64,000 bases of DNA, from contig JAKCOZ010000002.1 in NCBI GenBank assembly GCA_022605955.1, forward strand, positions 68,180,783 to 68,244,782, given 5' to 3'. Origin of the DNA: Rallus limicola. Lineage: Eukaryota > Chordata > Aves > Gruiformes > Rallidae. Under the pieces are notes generated by a model. It searched no databases, was not told the DNA's origin, and saw only the letters and a program-made list of their open reading frames with translations. Of this stretch, positions 13,801-25,800 are shown piece by piece; within the stretch, counting starts at the first letter, position 1; every line of letters begins with the position of its first letter. The position numbers and the translations under genes were made by a program.

Positions 13801-15500
13801 GTTTGCAGGTCATTCAACCACACACTGTATCGAAGAGGCTGTATATTACGGAGCTGAAGACCATCAAGAGGAATCAGTGGTGCATGCCTGAAGGTGTTCG
13901 TGGAGAGACCTAAAAATTAACATCACCAAAGAAGCTGTGGGAAGACTGTTTGGGAAGAAGTGTCTTATGATTTTGCCTTGTCATGTGTCATTGAGGCAAG
14001 CTTCTCCTCCAGCCAGGCTCCCGTCACGCATGCTGGTTCAGCCAACGAGCCACTCATTTGTAGCCACAGAGCCCCAGAAGTGTAGCCTGAACTGCACCGG
14101 AGCAAATTAGCCCCTTTGAGAGTCTAGCAGATGGCTGAATGACCTCTATAGCTGAGCTTAGTTCTGTCCTGCTAGCGCTGGGTGCAGACATAGCTAATGT
14201 GTGATTGCCCTCACCAAGCTGGCAAGCCCACAGATTTCCATCAAAGGGCATTTGTGTAATGGGTGCCTTCTGATAAATGCTAGAGATGTGGAAAAATCCA
14301 TCTTCAAAGCTTTCCTCCAAGCCTTGTATCAAAGATAGTTGGAATAAGAAGTATCTATCCAAGGTGGCACATTTGTGGGATCTTGATTTGAACAAGTCTC
14401 ATGAAAACAGGGATAAAGCATATCTGTAACTTGTGTCATAGTTGGCTCTTTTCCACGTGGGATCTCATTGCCAAACAAACTTCAAACAGGGGTACTCATA
14501 AATGTTTGTCCACACTGAAAAAATCTCTCAATCACAGCAACCCGATGTTTCCTGAGACACCTCTAACCCCTGAGATGTTCCTGAGCATCATCCCTAATCT
14601 GAGCAGGCTGAGTTGGCTCACGATGAAGTCTCTAGGTTGGGAGAGGGGGGATGCAGCTCCATGTCCAGCCTCACCAAACTTGTCAAGCATCTGAATAATG
14701 GGCCCTGGGATGAGCTTAAAACACTGAACTGCTTTCTGGAGGTGAAGAAGTCAGTCCCGGGCCTTGGGAAGGGCTGACTCCTTTGGTCTCTGAGCTTTAC
14801 AATTCAAGCACAAAACTATTGTCCTGTTGACAGTATTCCTTCCCATCTTTTTTTTTTTTCTTTTTCTCCAGTGATGATTCTTGTTTAGGAACACAGTGCT
14901 TGTTTTCTCACCTCTCCAGACAAAGCAGGCAGCCTTTTCCTCTAGATAAAGCCTCCTTAATTGCAAGCAGTTAACATCAATCATTGCAACTGTTAGAAGT
15001 AACCTGCCCTTTACCTGGCATTGGGAAGATCTCGTTCTACCCTGTACCAGGTTAGAGTGTTGACTATCCATATAACCTCTTGCCTTGTTTATTTACATTA
15101 CAGAAGGGAGACAGTAATTCTGCAAACATTTCAAGGGTGAGGAATATCTTATGTTTGTTTAAGTCATGATTACTAAACTGCAATGTATCACTGCCCAAAA
15201 CAACTACACCTGAAAACACATATCTAATTTGATATATGTTCTAATAAAGTGTAGTTAACTACGAAGATATATATGTCTGAAGGTATAATTGCTACTCGAA
15301 GAACATCTGAGCCTTATTGCTGCAGGCTCTGGAGATGTAGAAAATACTCAGCAGTCCAGTGACATAATAGTGATTAATAATACCTGAATTTCTGAAGTAT
15401 CTTTAACATACTTCAAAGGGGGTTGCTGGGAAAACTCTTCCTTTGAAAATTCAGGCTCCTCTTTAGGCTTGCAGACAGGAACAGAGAAGGATATGTCTAA
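7881..15500. other. Gene-free upstream DNA
   Basis: No gene recognised. Open frames of 147 and 173 codons at 8001-8444 (+) and 8132-8653 (-) overlap on opposite strands in a GC-richer, pyrimidine-biased patch. They carry no known domain, so I read them as chance. Other contents are a (CAG)6 run at 10041-10058 and T- or A-rich runs near 9231, 12560 and 14849. A run at 11200-11480 and another near 13100-13230 look unique but uninformative. Confidence 0.55.
10041..10058. repeat. (CAG)6 trinucleotide run
   Basis: Six uninterrupted CAG units in non-coding DNA. It is short, with no sign that it is translated. Confidence 0.85.
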
Positions 15501-17227
15501 AAACTTGCCACCCTGTGCATAAAACTTATTTATGCATTCATTTATTTATTTACTTACCTATCTCTTAATTTATTTATAAGAATCATAAACGGCATAAACA
15601 ATAATTATTTTCAATTCCCGTGGGATGGAGTAGAGGAATCTGACATAGGGCACTGGGAAACAGCAAGAAAAATGAACGAGTGTAAGCTGTGCATCTGTCA
15701 GAGACCTGAAGGTGTTCAAAATACCAGAATCCTGGCAAATCTAGAGCTCCTGGGGGGGAAGGAGGGGTCAGGCAATACTGATTTGGCTGAACTCATCAGT
15801 ATAGGAAAGCATACTGTGATTGCATGTCTAGAACATTGTTACGGAGACAATAAACTGTTTTTTCTCTAAGAAGTCTTGAGTTCTCATGTCTGGACCACAT
15901 CTCTACAAACAAAGAATTACTGTTTTCTGGAAAGTTTTTTTTCCCATGGAGGAGGAAAGGCTTTTTGGTTGTGAAAACATTATAGATGTCCAGTTTGGTT
16001 ATGCTTAAGGTCTGCAGTTTGCAATTTGCATAGCTATTTTTATGCCCAAGCTATTCTGAATTAATTTTGAGAGTAAGACTTTGTAAGGCACTGTATCAAA
16101 CACTGGCTCTGTTTTTAATTTAAACTACCTCTACCATGTTTTCTTCAGTTGCTAATTTACCAAAAGAATTAAGAGCCGACGAAGAAAAGCTATCAAGCTT
16201 TCCAAGGGAGATTTGATCTCTCTGAGAAAATGCATGCGTTAACTTTCATTTTTATTAAACACTGCTGAGCATCCCAAGATAATGAAAATTAGGCTATGTC
16301 TTCCTGATTTCAAATGTGTAACTCAGAGGCGAAGGGCGCTTTGAGGACGCATCACACAGACACTGGGTCTGTGAGCTTGACATTAATCTTATTTTTTGAT
16401 GTCATGCTTCACGCTTGCTGTATTGCTACATTATTTGCATTATGCAGTAAGCCTCAGCCATAAACAAATATATCCGAAAATCTGTATTGTGAAGGCTCAC
16501 AAACTGCTTGAAGACATAATTCATACTGCAACACTTAGATGTGTCGAAAAACTTCTAGTAATTGCTGGAAACATTTTGAACTTTCCAGCAATTTCACCTT
16601 TCTCCCACCTTTTTCTTCATAACCACTTCCCTTGGACTGAAACTCTTATTGTTTTAGAGATGCCTGAAAAAAACGTTCTGCAAAAACAGTATTTATAAAG
16701 TTTTCTTCCAAAAGTAGGTCTTCTGGAGACACACAACATATGCAGAGGGAAAGTTAATAAATTACAGCATATCTGAATCCAGATATGACAGACAGCGCCT
16801 GAAGAAGCTGTGAATGCCCGGAGCATCTTCCTCAACACGTTAGGATGCTGGGCATGTTTGAATCAAAAGTTCAGCACCTTTTCCAGACAAGTGGCAGAGA
16901 AAGACAACTCTGAATTTCCTTACAGAACTTTCTGCAGGAAACAGATGCTGCAGAATCAAGGCACCTGGGATGTACGACGTGTCAGTCGGCAGGAAAATGT
17001 AGGAACTTGGAAGCTGTATTTCTCAGGTGTTGTGCAGGAACAAATGCTGGACTCAGGGCTTGCTGACTTACTTTGGAGGCTCGGAGGGCCCTAGCCCAGC
17101 CTTGTATAGCGCTACATGGATATACCTGTACTCTGAGAAGAGCTTTTGGAAAGATTCTCTCCTCACCAGTTTCTGTCTAGGAATTAAGGAAAGTCTTTCA
17201 AAATGCCATCTTTCCAGTGCAAGACTT

Positions 17228-17244
17228 AAAAAAAAAAAAAAAAA
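17228..17244. repeat. Poly(A) run
   Basis: Seventeen consecutive A bases. It is not preceded by a recognisable SINE or processed-gene body, so it is treated as a simple homopolymer. Confidence 0.85.
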
Positions 17245-18304
17245 GAAAAGTGAGGAAAGACCCTGTGTGGTTCACACACACAATTACTGCCACCTTTCCA
17301 TGCATGCAGCCACTCGCCATACTCATCATAAAGACTCTATAAAATGTAAATCAATTTGAGCAAATGAGATTCAGACAACACGCCTGCCCATGGGCTCCGC
17401 CATCACTTCTGGAGGAATTGATGTAATTATTAGCTTCCTTTATTCCAACCTTGCACCAGGGGTACGAAAGGCCAGGACAGACGATCAGCGAGTCATTTAC
17501 AGGACAGCGGTGCTTTCCAAGCTCGAGTGAGCTTCCAGCAGCTCTTTGCAGGGTCACCAAACCTGGCAGAAACTCAGCTGTTTATGCTAATATTTGAGGT
17601 TGCAGTGGGAGTCCCATAGGGAAAGCTCCTGCAACTCTGTCCTATGATATTAACAATGAAACAACGTTGCCAAAGTGCATCAGCGAGAGAGTATCTGCTA
17701 GAATCGTTATTTCTATAATCTGACATCAGTTTTAGTAAACTTAGTCTGTCTAATGTGCCCAGTGGGATTTTGCAGAGGTTAAATGCTTCTCACACACAAC
17801 TGCGGCCTTGGGTTTTGTTTGCAATTTAGAAAAATGGCACTAATACCATAGTTTCCTAATTAACAGCCTCCTAAAAATGGGAACAGGAATTGCACCAGAT
17901 GCAGATCTATATTAATATGATAATAATTTATATTGTTACTAAATTATTTGTGTTTTTTTTAAAATCTGATTTGTGTGTTACCACTTTAAACTGTGCAGCC
18001 TGTGTTATTAGTATGCAACTTAATCTTTAGCACATTATCCGTCAGATTTAAACACAATGCATGCTCTCTTAATTTCGCTTATAGCTTCTGTGACATTTAC
18101 ACTTACTTCTCCTTTTTTCCTATGCTGATAAGTTAAAAATGCCCCCCAGCTTTTTGCAGTTTATGCCTGTATGTTTGTTTCCATGGAATTACACATCTTG
18201 TGTCGCAAGGAAATATATTTATCTGGAGACTTAATGGCTGGACTTTCTCTTTTTTATCTTGCAGATATCAATAAAATCAAATCTCTCTATTTCTCTTTTA
18301 GGTT

Positions 18305-18320
18305 AAAAAAAAAAAAAAAA
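18305..18320. repeat. Poly(A) run
   Basis: Sixteen consecutive A bases in AT-rich unique DNA; no retroposed body is seen upstream. Confidence 0.85.
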
Positions 18321-18622
18321 GAAAACAAATAATTCTCTGGCTGATAATGAACATTATTAGTGGTGTTTTCAGGCTCTAAATTTAATAGTCTCCTCCTGTG
18401 TTTACAACTCTTTCTTCCCAGAACAAGGGCACAAAACATCTCCTATAGGGAGAGCCTATGACAGATTGCCCCTTCGCTAATGGGGGCTCCAGATATACGA
18501 CTGAAACATTTACTTCAGAAATGGATTGCCTAGACCTAAATTTTTCCCACTTCAAAGCCTGAGGGCGACCAGATCAGTTCACAAATATATATCTTCCCTC
18601 TTTCATTTCCTTACTGTCACCA

Positions 18623-18630
18623 TCACGTGA
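18623..18630. promoter_or_regulatory. Palindromic E-box TCACGTGA (MITF/TFE type)
   Basis: This is a perfect eight-base palindrome matching the preferred site of MITF/TFE bHLH-zip factors. It lies about 13.7 kb upstream of the KIT start codon. MITF is a known partner of KIT in melanocytes and mast cells, so it is a plausible site. CACGTG cores occur at roughly chance frequency across the window, so the site alone is weak evidence. Confidence 0.2.
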
Positions 18631-19830
18631 AATTTTTAAAGGGTTAGATCAGAAATAATTAGGAAATTCTTATTTGCAGTGGAGTATAGAAGGGAAAAAA
18701 AAAGATGAAAGAGTCCAAAAAGAAAATGAGGGAAGTCCCCTCTGCTTAATAGATAGGAAACAGGTCAAAAAAAGAAGGCAATTCATGTGTGTCTGCAAGA
18801 CTTTTCCTAGGGGTAGCAGAGATGTGGATTTGCTATGGGAATGGAGGGATTTACTTTCCCCTACTTGGGTGTACACCTGTGAGGATGTGGTGCAGTGTCT
18901 CACATCCAGTGCAGAGCAGCAGCATCCCACCCTGAACATTTGCAGACTTGTCCATATCTATCAGGAGATGAAATAACCTGGGAAAAGTCTTCACCACTTG
19001 TAGCCTGTACGAATTTTAGTTGTCAGTGTGGATGGGGAAGGGGTGGATGGGAGGTTAGGAATGAGAAAGGAGAGGCTGGAAGCAAGAAGAAACCACAATA
19101 AAGTGAGGCAGCAGGTGAAGGAGAGGAATGGGTACGTCCTGGACATGAGCAACATGAAAGACTGGGCTCAGGTCTTGCCCCAACACAGAGCACAGCTCTC
19201 TGAGACAGGCCTTGGAAGAGACATCTTCCCCTGCAGCAGGAGCTGTGGAGACCTGCGGCAATGCAAGACAGCTGAGTGACCCTGTGAGCCTCCGCATGAG
19301 TCACGGGTAGAGTTAAAGGTAGAGATCTAAGACTGTAATATTAGGCTTTGAATATTTGGCTCTTTCTACAGCTAACCAAGCAGAGTCACATGCTTCTCAT
19401 TTGGCTCATGTCCAGTCTTTAATCAACACTGGCTAGTGCCAGAGACATCAAAGTCCCATAGCCTTTCCCTGGGTCACAGGTAATGCTCCAGCACTTTACT
19501 ACCATCTGAGCAAGGAATTCAACACTGAACTCTTTTGGTGGCCCTGAGGTCTTAGCATCATGCTGAAGACAATATTTCCACAGGTGCTGAATTTTTTACC
19601 TGGGTCACCAATGGCTGAGAAATCCACACAAACAATTTTTGGAAGATTTTGGCTAAATGTATCTTAACTTTTCTGTGGTGGCTGAGTGTGAGAACTGCAG
19701 CGCTGCCTACAGCAAGAGGTACTGGTCATGCGCTGCTTGTAAATCCAGAAAGCAAGTTGTTTTTCAAAGCTTCATATTTTGCCACGAGCTTTAATCTCAA
19801 AGAACACTGGGATATGAAGAAATAGCAAAG

Positions 19831-19925
19831 TTATAGTAACTTACTATAGTAACTTATTGTAATTTACTATACTAAGTTACTGTAACTAACTTGATAGTAA
19901 ATTACTTACAGTAACTTAGTAATTT
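19831..19925. repeat. AT-rich repeat with perfect 15-bp inverted arms
   Basis: TATAGTAACTTA occurs twice in tandem (about 19832-19856). The segment 19871-19885 (ACTAAGTTACTGTAA) is the exact reverse complement of 19906-19920, separated by 20 bases. The tract can form a cruciform or hairpin. It looks like local expansion of a short palindromic unit rather than a transposon end. Confidence 0.75.
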
Positions 19926-22621
19926 TGTAACATATACATGCATACAATATGTGGCCCTTTAAAGGCAGATCATGAAGACATTTAACCCCAGCATGTAATT
20001 TCATAAAAATAACTGGAGCAATGGTCTATTTACAGACTTAATACTCTACAAGAAAAAAACCTGTTAAATATTTTCTATATACTGTTTCCATGTGTAAAAA
20101 TGAATGTTACTTCTGTGCTAATTCTGTTGGTTTAAACTCATAATCACAGCATTAGCTGGGTCCAAAATTTTTGCTGGAATAAAGGTGTTGAGGAGCAGTC
20201 AATATTACACAGCTCTCAGCAATGCAGTCGCGCTTGCAAATGCTGCTGGGCTGGCAAAATTCTTCTTGGTATTGCTGCTTCTGTTCAGAAAACTGGAACG
20301 AGTTTCTCTAGTGGGAAATCACTTGATTTTTGGTGCCAGCAGTGGTTCTTCATGAGGGTTTGTCGGCATTTCTCCACCAAAATAAAACCCCACTTCTAAT
20401 GTGGACAAAGACTTTGCAGTGAGTTCATTTATTTTTGCAGAGATGTCTTACAATTCCTCATTGTACTTTCATGTCTTGACTCTAATGACATTCCAGTTAA
20501 AAGTAAAAACATTCCTTGCTGCCTGGTTTGATTTAGCACAGAAATTAGATACAGTTTGTTTAAAAAAGAACTTTTAATTGTAGCTCAAAATAGAGTGAAA
20601 TGGCATAAAAACTGATGTCACGGTCCAAAAATATGATTCTATTTTGAACATCTAAACGATATCTTGTCTCATAAATGTTCAGATTATCATAAAAGTGAAA
20701 GAGAATCATAAAAACAGTGAAACTGCTCTTTTATAGATTGGGCAAGTCCTATAATAATTTGCCTAACAAAAAGATGCCCTCTAAAGATATGCTTGCTGGT
20801 AAAATTGAGATACTGTTGCATGCTTGGCTAAACTGCAGTTAGCAAACATTTTCCTTTTTATCCAGCTGCAGTCAGTCAAATAGTGAAAGGAGGCTATGAA
20901 TGAATATGAATTAAAGTCGTGGGTGGAAAACATAACATATAGGTTGAGTCTTCTCAGAAACCTCATACCTGAGAACGTGCTAGAGTTTACTGACAATTTC
21001 TGCCACAAATGCATGCTCCTTCCAAGACAGGTTTGCTCATGATGATGCTATTGAATGTAGTGACATCAGCATAAATAGATTATACAATTCAGAGTAGCAG
21101 TTTTCTTGTAATATACCCTACAAAGGGACTCATGTGGACAAGGCACAAGTAGCACAAAGGCTCTGCTCCCAGCCTGCCAGGGAGCTTATGCAGATGCAAG
21201 AGCTTTGGGTGCATGTTGGAGTACACTCAAGAGCTAGTGCCAGGAGGAAATCCCTTTTTGAAGCATGCAATGCTACCTGTTAGTTGTGCTGAGCTTCCTG
21301 AGGCCAGACCCTTCCTGCAGCTGTAGGAAAGGTGATCCCCTACCACTCCTGACTGCTTAAGGGAGCGATCTTCATCTTTTCCCCTTCTCCTGCCCCAAAG
21401 TGGGCATCCTGCTCTGCACCTTTCAGCATTAGAAGATTCAGTGCAGACGAGCTGAGAAGAGCATTCACTGTGTCTCCTTTAGTATGTCCATGAAAAAAGG
21501 AGTTGCAATTTATCTCAAACATCTTTGGTAGAAGGAAATTAAAAAAAATAAATCTATGTGGAACCAGATCCTGGCTGAAGGAACTGAAAACTTTATCAGA
21601 GGCAGAGGCCAGAAGCTGTCAGCTGTAGGAAACTGTAAAGACCTAGAAAACAACTGCAAGGGCTGCAGTCCATAATACACCTTGATAACATTAGTGGTAA
21701 TATAAGCAGCCCTATTTTCCACCTCCCATTTTTGTTTTATAGCAGTACTTCAGCTAGGCTAGTTCCCTGCCTGGATCCACAATGTGGCCATGCACAGCTT
21801 TGTCCAGCAGAACAGAGGGGGGAGACCCAGGCACACATCACAGCCACACAGCCAATTTGGTATTGCACAGTGTTGGGGCAACACAGGAATGCAGAAGGCT
21901 CCAGTACCTACTACTGCCACTGGTCCAGCTTACAAACACCCAGCTACTCAGTGGGTTACAAGTACTGGGTTAAAAGTACTTCTAAAACATTAAGCATAAC
22001 AGTGTTCCTGGCAGTAGAAGAACACACCTAGAAATAACAGTCACAAGGGCTTGCTGACTCCATCAGAAAAGACTCTTTGCTCCACACTGCTATTGCTGGA
22101 AGGATGGCTGTTCGGACAGGGTATTGGTGGGACACTGAGAGGACATCTGCATCCCACAGTCTTGGTGCTCTTTTTGCTTTGATGCAAAGAAAGAATTGGA
22201 GCTTCAGGGAGGAATACATACCCAGCAGCTAACGAGGCCCAGGGGCATACTGGAAGTAAATGTGACATGTACTGGAGATGCTCGGTAACTACTTTGGGGG
22301 TGTGTGGTGCTTCAGCCCCAACCAGTGTCTGACCACCATGCACAGCTCTCTTGCTCCCAGAGAAGAAATACACAGAGTCTCTGGGATAAGGACAGCTTGC
22401 TGACAAAAACTCAGTGAAAGTAGAACAGTAACAGCCAATTACACTCACACCCAGTGATAACACTGAGTACCTTACTGACCTGACCATTACTGAGTGCTGC
22501 CCAACACAAAGACTGACCCAACATCCCAGCCACACTCAGTCTGCCCTGGAAGCACCCAGGAGTGCCCCTGCCCAACCAGTCCCTTTTATGGGGCAGTGAT
22601 GTCAGGTGATGTGGGAACAGC

Positions 22622-22669
22622 CTGGGCTAACTCAGCTCATCTGGGCTAACTCAGCTCACCTGGGCTGGC
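22622..22669. repeat. 19-bp tandem repeat, about 2.4 copies
   Basis: The unit CTGGGCTAACTCAGCTCAT appears at 22622-22640, is repeated with one change at 22641-22659, and is followed by a partial third unit. This is a minor local tandem duplication. Confidence 0.85.
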
Positions 22670-22792
22670 CCCTTGAGGAGGCTGACTCTGGCCTTGCCAG
22701 AACCAGGATAGAGGACTAATGTCTAGCTCTTACAGTGCCCTCATTAGCCACAGAGTGCGAAGCATTTTGCAAAAGGAACTCAGTGTATTTTC

Positions 22793-22845
22793 ATAGATTC
22801 ACAGAGTTGGAAGGGACCTCCAAAGATCATTGAGTCTAACCCCCA
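22793..22845 (-). mobile_element. CR1 LINE 3' fragment, - orientation, about 50 bp
   Basis: Read on the minus strand this is the extreme 3' end of CR1. The plus strand shows the inverted tail CATAGATTCACAGAGTTGG, then AAGGGACCTCCAAAGATCAT and GAGTCTAACCCCC. It is followed by a short TAGA/GATT simple repeat to about 22882. The copy is heavily 5'-truncated. Confidence 0.85.
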
Positions 22846-25800
22846 TAAATAGATAGATTGATTAATTGGTTGATTGATTGTGTCTCCAATATAGCTGGAG
22901 ACACTGTAGCACAGAGAAACTTCACTGAAGTTCTCCAGTGGGGCAGTGCAAGGGGGCTCCCAAATCCCAGTGCCACACGACAGCTGCAGGGTCCTTTTTC
23001 TCCCCCAGAGCAAGAAGACCTGCAGTCGTGTTCAAGGCTGTGCCATTCACAGCTGAAAGCAGTGATCAGAGATGTAGCTGGTAGTGATGCAAGATTTAGA
23101 CAGATCTGTGCTTGTGACTGAGTCTTCATGTCTAAACATTTTTTTCAGTACTGCTTTGGATTTATTTACAGAGGAAACTCCTCATTGATTGTATCCATCC
23201 ACCTTATTGTTTTTTAGACATCTAAAGGAAATGACTGTTAACTTTGAGACTAAACAGTACATGCAACTTTCACATAGTTGTATAGATTCCCTCCGAGGAG
23301 GAGAAAGACATCTCCAGGGGATGATTCATCCCACTTGCTTCAGGTTGGGTGACTATCACTCCAGAGCTGCCTGCATTTCTGCACTGGATATAGACAGCAC
23401 CCAGTCTGGCTTAGACCCAGTTGAATCTTAGTCTCAGCTGGCTCATTTCAGTAGGTATCCTGCGTTCATTAAAGAAATAAGAGAAACAAAACTCAGTGAG
23501 CTGTCAATCAATAACATTCTATCCAACACAAAAAGAATGGACAAAAAGAGCTGATCCAGGACCCTGCTAACAGTTTGAAAGGAGGCTGCAGTTTTCCACT
23601 TTATCAGTGGCTGATAGTATCAGCCAAACATTAACCCAAGGGCTACGATGCATTGATAGTTTGGGATATCTCTAGGGTTTGTTTGCAGCAGGATTTCTGA
23701 AGTGTTTGGAAACTTGAGATGTTAATGTTCTTCCAGGCTTTCAAGGGTCAAAACGGCACATGCTTCATCATATGATTATGTTAGAGAAACGGAGAAATCG
23801 TCTGTGAAAGGAGATGAAAGAAGAATTCTAAATATTATTTACGACATTTTCTGCATATTTCTGCTTATCAGTTATATAGTGGTTGTGCAGTGAGAATTAT
23901 TAACACGGCATTGAGGTTATACAGACAATTATGCCCCAAGATTTAACCCCTGGTTGAGACTCTGACTCAGATTCAGCCAACAGCACCTGTTAAATTTGCC
24001 TTTGAAAGGAGCTACCCTACCGTGTTATTTTGACTTCTTGTCACTGTCATAAATCCAGCACACATTGTCATAGACTAATGAGTGGACATTTGCCACAGCC
24101 ACATCCTAATTGCTCTACTAATTTCATCCCCAAAGCCCCAAACAAATGATCTGCTCCTGACACGTGAACTCGGGCAGAAGCTGGGAGGACAGAGCTGCTG
24201 GCTCTCTGAGGTGTAGCGAGATAAGCAAGCTGTTCCTGGGCTGACATCTGTGGTAACAATGGGCCATATGTGGGCTGTACGGAGCGGGCTGGTGACACAG
24301 CAGAGATCATGCATTTAACAGATTGTACCTATAATTGACACCTTGTATAACATTTAATATAAGGATAAATAAAGGCGGTAGCGGCAGCAGCCTGTGCTGG
24401 GCACAGAACAATCGGCTGGCTGTCCGAGGGGAAATAGCTCTGAGATACCCAAAATATCCACTCCGAGGAGGAGCTGGCTGCTGCCTTGCATTGTTTAAAC
24501 TATTTAGGTTGTCTATCTACAACGAGGAAATCACCTGTAAGTACCTTCACACCTGGCTTCAGATGGAGGCACCCTGGCATTTACAGTGGCGGTCTCCTGG
24601 AGAATAAAAGGGTTTGCTTTCAGGAGGTGGTGGCTCTGGCAGCAGGCCAGCATAAGTTCCTTCTCTCTGCTTGTTCTCCGCACTTTTCCTCCCTCAGTTT
24701 GGCAGAGACCTGTTTGTAAAGCCACGCAGTAAACCAGATCATGAACTAGATTAGGGGTGAAAAAAAAGAACCTCTTCTGCAGTTCCTCAAAATAGCTGTG
24801 GCAGCAAAACAAAGAGCTAGCAAGTTAAAGTGCCACAGCAGGAGGCAGAATTCGGGAGAGCAGGGTCAGGACCTTCCTAAGCCTATTTCACAGCCAGTGT
24901 CTTGCAAACCAATGTGACAAACACGGGCCTGAATGACGCGGGAGTAGTTCAGAATGGAGGCAGCCACAGAAGCCAGGCTATCAGCTGTGGAAGCCGAGTC
25001 CCGACGGATGCACATCCCGTCAGCAAGAAAGGCCGTATGCCTGGAGGGGCAACGGGCTCATAAGCTGCAAACCTGACATTTACATTTGCATTATTTCCAG
25101 CAAGGAGCAGATGGCAAAGGGACACTCTGTAATTTCTATGTTGAACCCCAAAGAATCCCAAATCTCAGTTTTGGTTGGACCCTTTCCCGTCCCAAACCAG
25201 TCCCATGTGCTGCCAGGTGACAACAGCTTCCTCCTCAAAGGCAGCTGCGTATCAGTGGGGGACAGCAATATGTGCAGTTTATTAAGGAACCTGGGACATG
25301 AGGATAAACAACACAGGAGGATAAACAACACACGAGGAATCAGCTAAACCTATCAGGACACAACCAGGTATGGTCTTTAGAATATATTGTTTACACCAAT
25401 AGAGTTGTTTGTATTGTATATCGGATACATTAAAAAAAATACTGTACAGAAACATCTAGATAAACATTGCACACCTGAATAATGCATCATTTCAATATCA
25501 AGTCCCTAAAAGAACAGAGATAAAATAGGAAAAGGGTGCCAGAAAATGTATCCTGGAACTCATCTGACTTAATTTGAGCATACTAAACTGATATGGCCCC
25601 ACTGAATCTGCTTAAACTCAGAACAGAAAGAGAAAAAAAAAAAGTAGCCATCTCCTTTAATCAAACGGACCCTTGGACTCTTAAGGTCCAAATTCACAAG
25701 TGTCCTAAACTAGATGAACTCATTAATATCAGCAAGTGTAGCAACACCTGTCTCACAGGGGTAAATACCATTTTTATTCCTGGGTCTCTTCGCAAACTGC

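Larger units (their letters stand above)
15501..22621. other. Gene-free upstream DNA, AT-rich
   Basis: No gene recognised. It holds an ATTT-rich low-complexity stretch at 15528-15580, an A17 run at 17228-17244, an A16 run at 18305-18320 and a GTAACTTA repeat/palindrome at 19831-19925. AT-rich unique stretches at about 16130-16350 and 17860-18300 contain TAAT-type words. An MITF/TFE-type palindrome TCACGTGA sits at 18623-18630. None of these proves a regulatory role. Confidence 0.55.
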
